NCBI GenBank assembly: GCA_900104495.1
Contig: FMXS01000018.1
Location: forward strand, 1 to 64,000
Origin: Ruminococcaceae bacterium FB2012
GTDB lineage: Bacteria; Bacillota; Clostridia; Oscillospirales; Ruminococcaceae
Direction of reading: 5' to 3'
DNA length: 64,000 nt
The position numbers were made by a program, and so were the translations under genes. The notes under the pieces were generated by a model. It searched no databases. It was given only the letters and a program-made list of their open reading frames with translations, and was not told the origin of the DNA. Shown piece after piece: positions 61,790 to 64,000 of this stretch (position 1 is its first letter; each line of letters starts with the position of its first letter).

Positions 61790-62457
61790 TAGAGTTGAAA
61801 AACATCACCAAGACATATTACAAGGGCACCTCGGCGCAGATAAACGCGCTTGACGGGGTTGATCTGACCGTCAATGACGGAGAGCTTCTCGGCATCATCG
61901 GGGCATCGGGCTCGGGAAAATCGACTTTACTCAACATCATCGGCTGCCTTGACACGCCCGACAGCGGGACATATCTTTTAAACGGCGAGGATGTCAGAGC
62001 ATTTTCGCAAAAGCGCCTTGCTGCTGTCCGCAACAGAGAGACCGGCTTTGTCCTTCAAGACTTCGGCCTTATGCTCGACAGGACTATCTACCGCAACATC
62101 TCCTATCCGCTCATTTTCAACTCAAAAATCAAGAGCAGCGAGATAAAAGCCCTGACCGCAAAAGCTCTTGAAGCTGTCGGGCTTTCGGCAAGGGTAAACT
62201 CAAAATGCTCGGAGCTTTCCGGCGGTCAGAAGCAGAGGGTAGCAATAGCCCGCGCTATCGTCAACAGCCCATCCGTTATCCTTGCCGACGAGCCGACAGG
62301 TGCGCTCGACACAAAGACCTCTGCCGAGATAATGGACTTGTTCAAGGCGCTCAACAAGCAGAGACGGACTGTTATCATTGTTACGCATGACCCCAAGGTT
62401 GCGGAGCAGTGCGAGAGGGTGATCGAGATCAGCGATGGAAAAATCGTCAGTGCGTAA
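61786..62457 (+). CDS. ABC transporter ATP-binding protein, MacB type, on the element
   Basis: Walker A GASGSGKST (39-47), Q-loop VLQDFGLMLDRTIYRNI, signature [14 protein letters not shown], Walker [13 protein letters not shown] and switch His in VTHDP are all intact (223 residues). The second half closely matches the chromosomal ATPase at 11422, including [20 protein letters not shown]. It is the last gene of the cargo. Many ATPases of this subgroup serve bacteriocin export or self-protection, which would suit a mobile cargo with secreted proteins; that role is inferred. Confidence 0.92.
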   Translation: MIELKNITKTYYKGTSAQINALDGVDLTVNDGELLGIIGASGSGKSTLLNIIGCLDTPDSGTYLLNGEDVRAFSQKRLAAVRNRETGFVLQDFGLMLDRTIYRNISYPLIFNSKIKSSEIKALTAKALEAVGLSARVNSKCSELSGGQKQRVAIARAIVNSPSVILADEPTGALDTKTSAEIMDLFKALNKQRRTVIIVTHDPKVAEQCERVIEISDGKIVSA

Positions 62458-62600
62458 TCACTATTTTCCTTTTGAGGGAGATACCAGGGAGATAACGCCG
62501 CAAAAAAACGCCTGAAAAGGCTTGAGATAGCTACAGTCAAATCGCACCAAACCTCGCAAAACAGGCAATTACCGCACATTGCCGCACCTTCCTTTGAATT

Positions 62601-62645
62601 TTGGGGTGGTAGAGGCCGTGGGTTCAAGTCCCGTCACTCCGACCA
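62601..62645 (+). repeat. Right attachment site (attR) / left site of the next element
   Basis: Exact 45-base copy of the tRNA-Pro 3' part at 52321-52365. The 5' half of the tRNA is absent, so this is not a functional tRNA. It is both the right end of the first element and the left end of the second. Confidence 0.92.
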
Positions 62646-62651
62646 GCAGAA

Positions 62652-62698
62652 AAGTCCGTAAATGGCGTAGGTACGCTGTTTGCGGACTTTTTCTTTTC
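62652..62698 (+). terminator. Hairpin terminator next to the second attachment site
   Basis: AAGTCCG pairs with CGGACTT, with an inner GGCG/CGCT stem, followed by TTTCTTTT. It is the covarying counterpart of 52372-52419. Confidence 0.75.
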
Positions 62699-62781
62699 GC
62701 TTGGTCTTTGTCTGGCACTTGCCAAAAACGGGCTCAGGACACTATCAGGACACTACCAGACACTGTGCTTGGAAACGAGTG

Positions 62782-62812
62782 CGGGCGGGAGGCTTCTCCC
62801 GCCCGATTTTTT
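62782..62812 (+). terminator. Terminator, plus strand, second element
   Basis: CGGGCGGGAG pairs with CTCCCGCCCG, followed by ATTTTTTG; counterpart of 52502-52532. Confidence 0.78.
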
Positions 62813-62823
62813 GTTGCCCTCGC

Positions 62824-64000
62824 TCACGCCGTGATGTCTATGACATTGTCCTTTTTCGGCTCCAGCATATTGGTCAGCACATTCACCGCCTCAACGTCGG
62901 CTTCGCTGAGATAGTGCAGATACTTTTGAGTAGTTTCAAGCTCGGAGTGTCCGAGGCGCTGCTGTACCTGTCGGATATTGATCCCGCCGTACAAGAGCAG
63001 GGTCGCTGATGTGTGCCGCAGGCTGTGGAGCTTGCGGTGCTTCAAGCCGTGCTTTTTTAAGAACTTATCGAACTGCTTGGTCGGTATCTGTGGGTTCATT
63101 ATCTCGCCGTTCCACTGCGTGAACAGCCATTCGTCTCCCGCCCATTTCGAGCCGAGACGCTGCTTCTCTCTTTCGTAATGCGCTTGGAGCATTTTCACAA
63201 GCTCAATGCAGTGCTCGTTGACGGTCACGGTGCGCACCTCGTAGTCCTTTGGCGGTTTGATCTGTATGGGCTGACCGCTGACCTTGATTGCCGCTCTTGA
63301 AATCGTCAGCCGAAAGCCGTTGTAATCAAAGTCGCTGAACTTGAGCGCCGCCATCTCACCGCGCCTTGCACCTGTGATGATCGCAAGCTGTACATAGGTC
63401 TGGAACTGTAAGTCCTCGCTTGTCAGACAGTTGAGCATCTCGGCGGCCTCGGCTTTCGTGAAGATCTCGATTTTCGGATTTACCACACGGGGGATCGTCA
63501 GCTTTTCGGCTTTCGCAGGGTTGGTAGAGATGATCTCTAACTTATGCGCCGTCTTGAAAATGCTTTGAAGGACTGTCAAGTATCGGCGCACCGTACTCGG
63601 CGAGAGCTTGTCCGTATCGTTGGTCGGAGATCTGTGTTCAGGTGTAAGCTCGGTCAGGTATTTTATGAAATTCTGAATGTGCTGCGGCTTGATGTCCTGC
63701 ATCTTTTTGTTTCCGAAGAACGGGATGATGTGCGTGTCGATCACTCGCTTGTAGAAATGCAGCGTGGTCGGGGACGCTCTGACCTCTACCGTTTCGAGGT
63801 ACTGCGGAATGAAGTCGCGCATTCGGATTTTGTTATTCACCGCCTGCGTTCCGCTGTTACACCGTTCCTCGAACAGCACCACCTGTCTTTGTAGCTCGGC
63901 TTCAATCTGTTTCTTGGTCATGCCCTTGTCGGGAATCCAAGTCATGAAGAACGGCTTGAGCCTGTTGCCCTCAGCATCGTAGCCTCTGCTCACCCTAATG
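62824..64000 (-). CDS. int: Tyrosine-family integrase, second element (N terminus outside window)
   Basis: About 392 residues are visible; the frame continues past the window end (IRVSRGYD at the edge), with some 17-19 residues missing by comparison with the first integrase. The catalytic motifs [20 protein letters not shown] and TQKYLHY are all present. It differs from the 52549 integrase only by scattered substitutions (for example SNKMKLKD versus NNKIRMRD). It should recognise the same tRNA-Pro site, which explains the tandem insertion. Confidence 0.95.
   Translation of the reverse strand, partial: IRVSRGYDAEGNRLKPFFMTWIPDKGMTKKQIEAELQRQVVLFEERCNSGTQAVNNKIRMRDFIPQYLETVEVRASPTTLHFYKRVIDTHIIPFFGNKKMQDIKPQHIQNFIKYLTELTPEHRSPTNDTDKLSPSTVRRYLTVLQSIFKTAHKLEIISTNPAKAEKLTIPRVVNPKIEIFTKAEAAEMLNCLTSEDLQFQTYVQLAIITGARRGEMAALKFSDFDYNGFRLTISRAAIKVSGQPIQIKPPKDYEVRTVTVNEHCIELVKMLQAHYEREKQRLGSKWAGDEWLFTQWNGEIMNPQIPTKQFDKFLKKHGLKHRKLHSLRHTSATLLLYGGINIRQVQQRLGHSELETTQKYLHYLSEADVEAVNVLTNMLEPKKDNVIDITA

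Larger units (their letters stand above)
52321..62600. mobile_element. Integrative element of 10,280 bp in tRNA-Pro
   Basis: The element is bounded by the 45-bp tRNA duplication. It holds, from left: integrase, excisionase, a RepA-like ATPase with iteron-like repeats, a structured RNA, and a cargo operon of sigma/anti-sigma, two secreted proteins, a membrane protein, two FtsX-like permeases and an ABC ATPase. No relaxase or conjugation gene is present, so it would need a helper for transfer. The cargo is visibly more AT-rich than the chromosome around it. Confidence 0.88.
62601..64000. mobile_element. Start of a second, tandem integrative element
   Basis: Immediately after the attachment site the sequence repeats the organisation of 52366-53778: a terminator hairpin, CAGGACACTATCAGGACACT (shared exactly), a GGGCGGGAG terminator and a closely related integrase. 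The element leaves the window at 64000. Confidence 0.88.

Noticed and set aside
62601..62645. A second tRNA-Pro gene
   Set aside because: Only the 3' 45 bases are present; the acceptor 5' strand and D arm are missing, so it is an attachment site.

Overview
The window looks like the chromosome of a gut or rumen Ruminococcus-type bacterium (Oscillospiraceae, Firmicutes). This is an inference from strong Shine-Dalgarno sites, TTGACA-17-TATAAT promoters, T-box control of trp genes, DUF4367 anti-sigma factors, a secreted lichenase and a GH36 alpha-galactosidase. No rRNA is present to settle the genus.

Layout. 1-0.9 kb: the tail of an IS110 transposase abuts a structured RNA locus (copy 1). 0.9-7.3 kb (minus): an ECF-like sigma factor, a frameshifted DUF4367 anti-sigma gene, lipoproteins, two ABC-2 type permeases and an ABC ATPase. 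7.5-12.1 kb (plus): a MITE, then a second sigma / DUF4367 / two FtsX-like permeases / ABC ATPase module. 12.4-19.7 kb (minus): a LacI-like sensor fused to a GGDEF-type domain, a MATE transporter fused to an RsbW-like ATPase domain, a TIR-transmembrane-LRR protein and an LtrA-family protein. 19.9-26.6 kb (minus): the trpEGDCFBA operon behind a Trp T-box. 26.9-29.4 kb (plus): metY-cysK behind a cysteine-containing leader peptide. 29.6-34 kb: a small acidic protein, alpha-galactosidase, a Cys-rich DUF3795 protein and an orphan class I fumarase alpha subunit. 34-35.8 kb: trpB2 with its own Trp T-box. 36.7-41 kb (minus): lichenase, AraC regulator, sugar-binding lipoprotein and a repetitive surface protein. 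41.3-47.5 kb (minus): a NarL-type two-component pair split by repeats, pta, a DUF1846 protein and a cytidylate-kinase-like protein. 47.8-52.1 kb: a CbiB-like protein, a DUF4375 protein, a membrane HD-GYP protein and a ComEA-like protein.

52.3-64 kb is accessory DNA integrated at tRNA-Pro(GGG). A complete 10,280-bp element lies between two identical 45-bp tRNA 3' segments (52321-52365 and 62601-62645). It carries integrase, excisionase, a RepA/AAA ATPase with iteron-like repeats, a structured RNA homologous to copy 1, and a cargo operon: a third sigma / DUF4367 pair, two small secreted proteins (one frameshifted), a membrane protein, two FtsX-like permeases and an ABC ATPase. A second related element begins at 62601 with a near-identical integrase and leaves the window.

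The most notable signals are: the duplicated structured RNA with conserved promoters and covarying stems; three paralogous sigma/anti-sigma/ABC modules, each with a hairpin just after the anti-sigma gene and one carried on the element; the TIR-TM-LRR protein; the MATE-kinase-like fusion; and families of palindromic intergenic repeats that sit between operon partners and even extend a histidine kinase reading frame.
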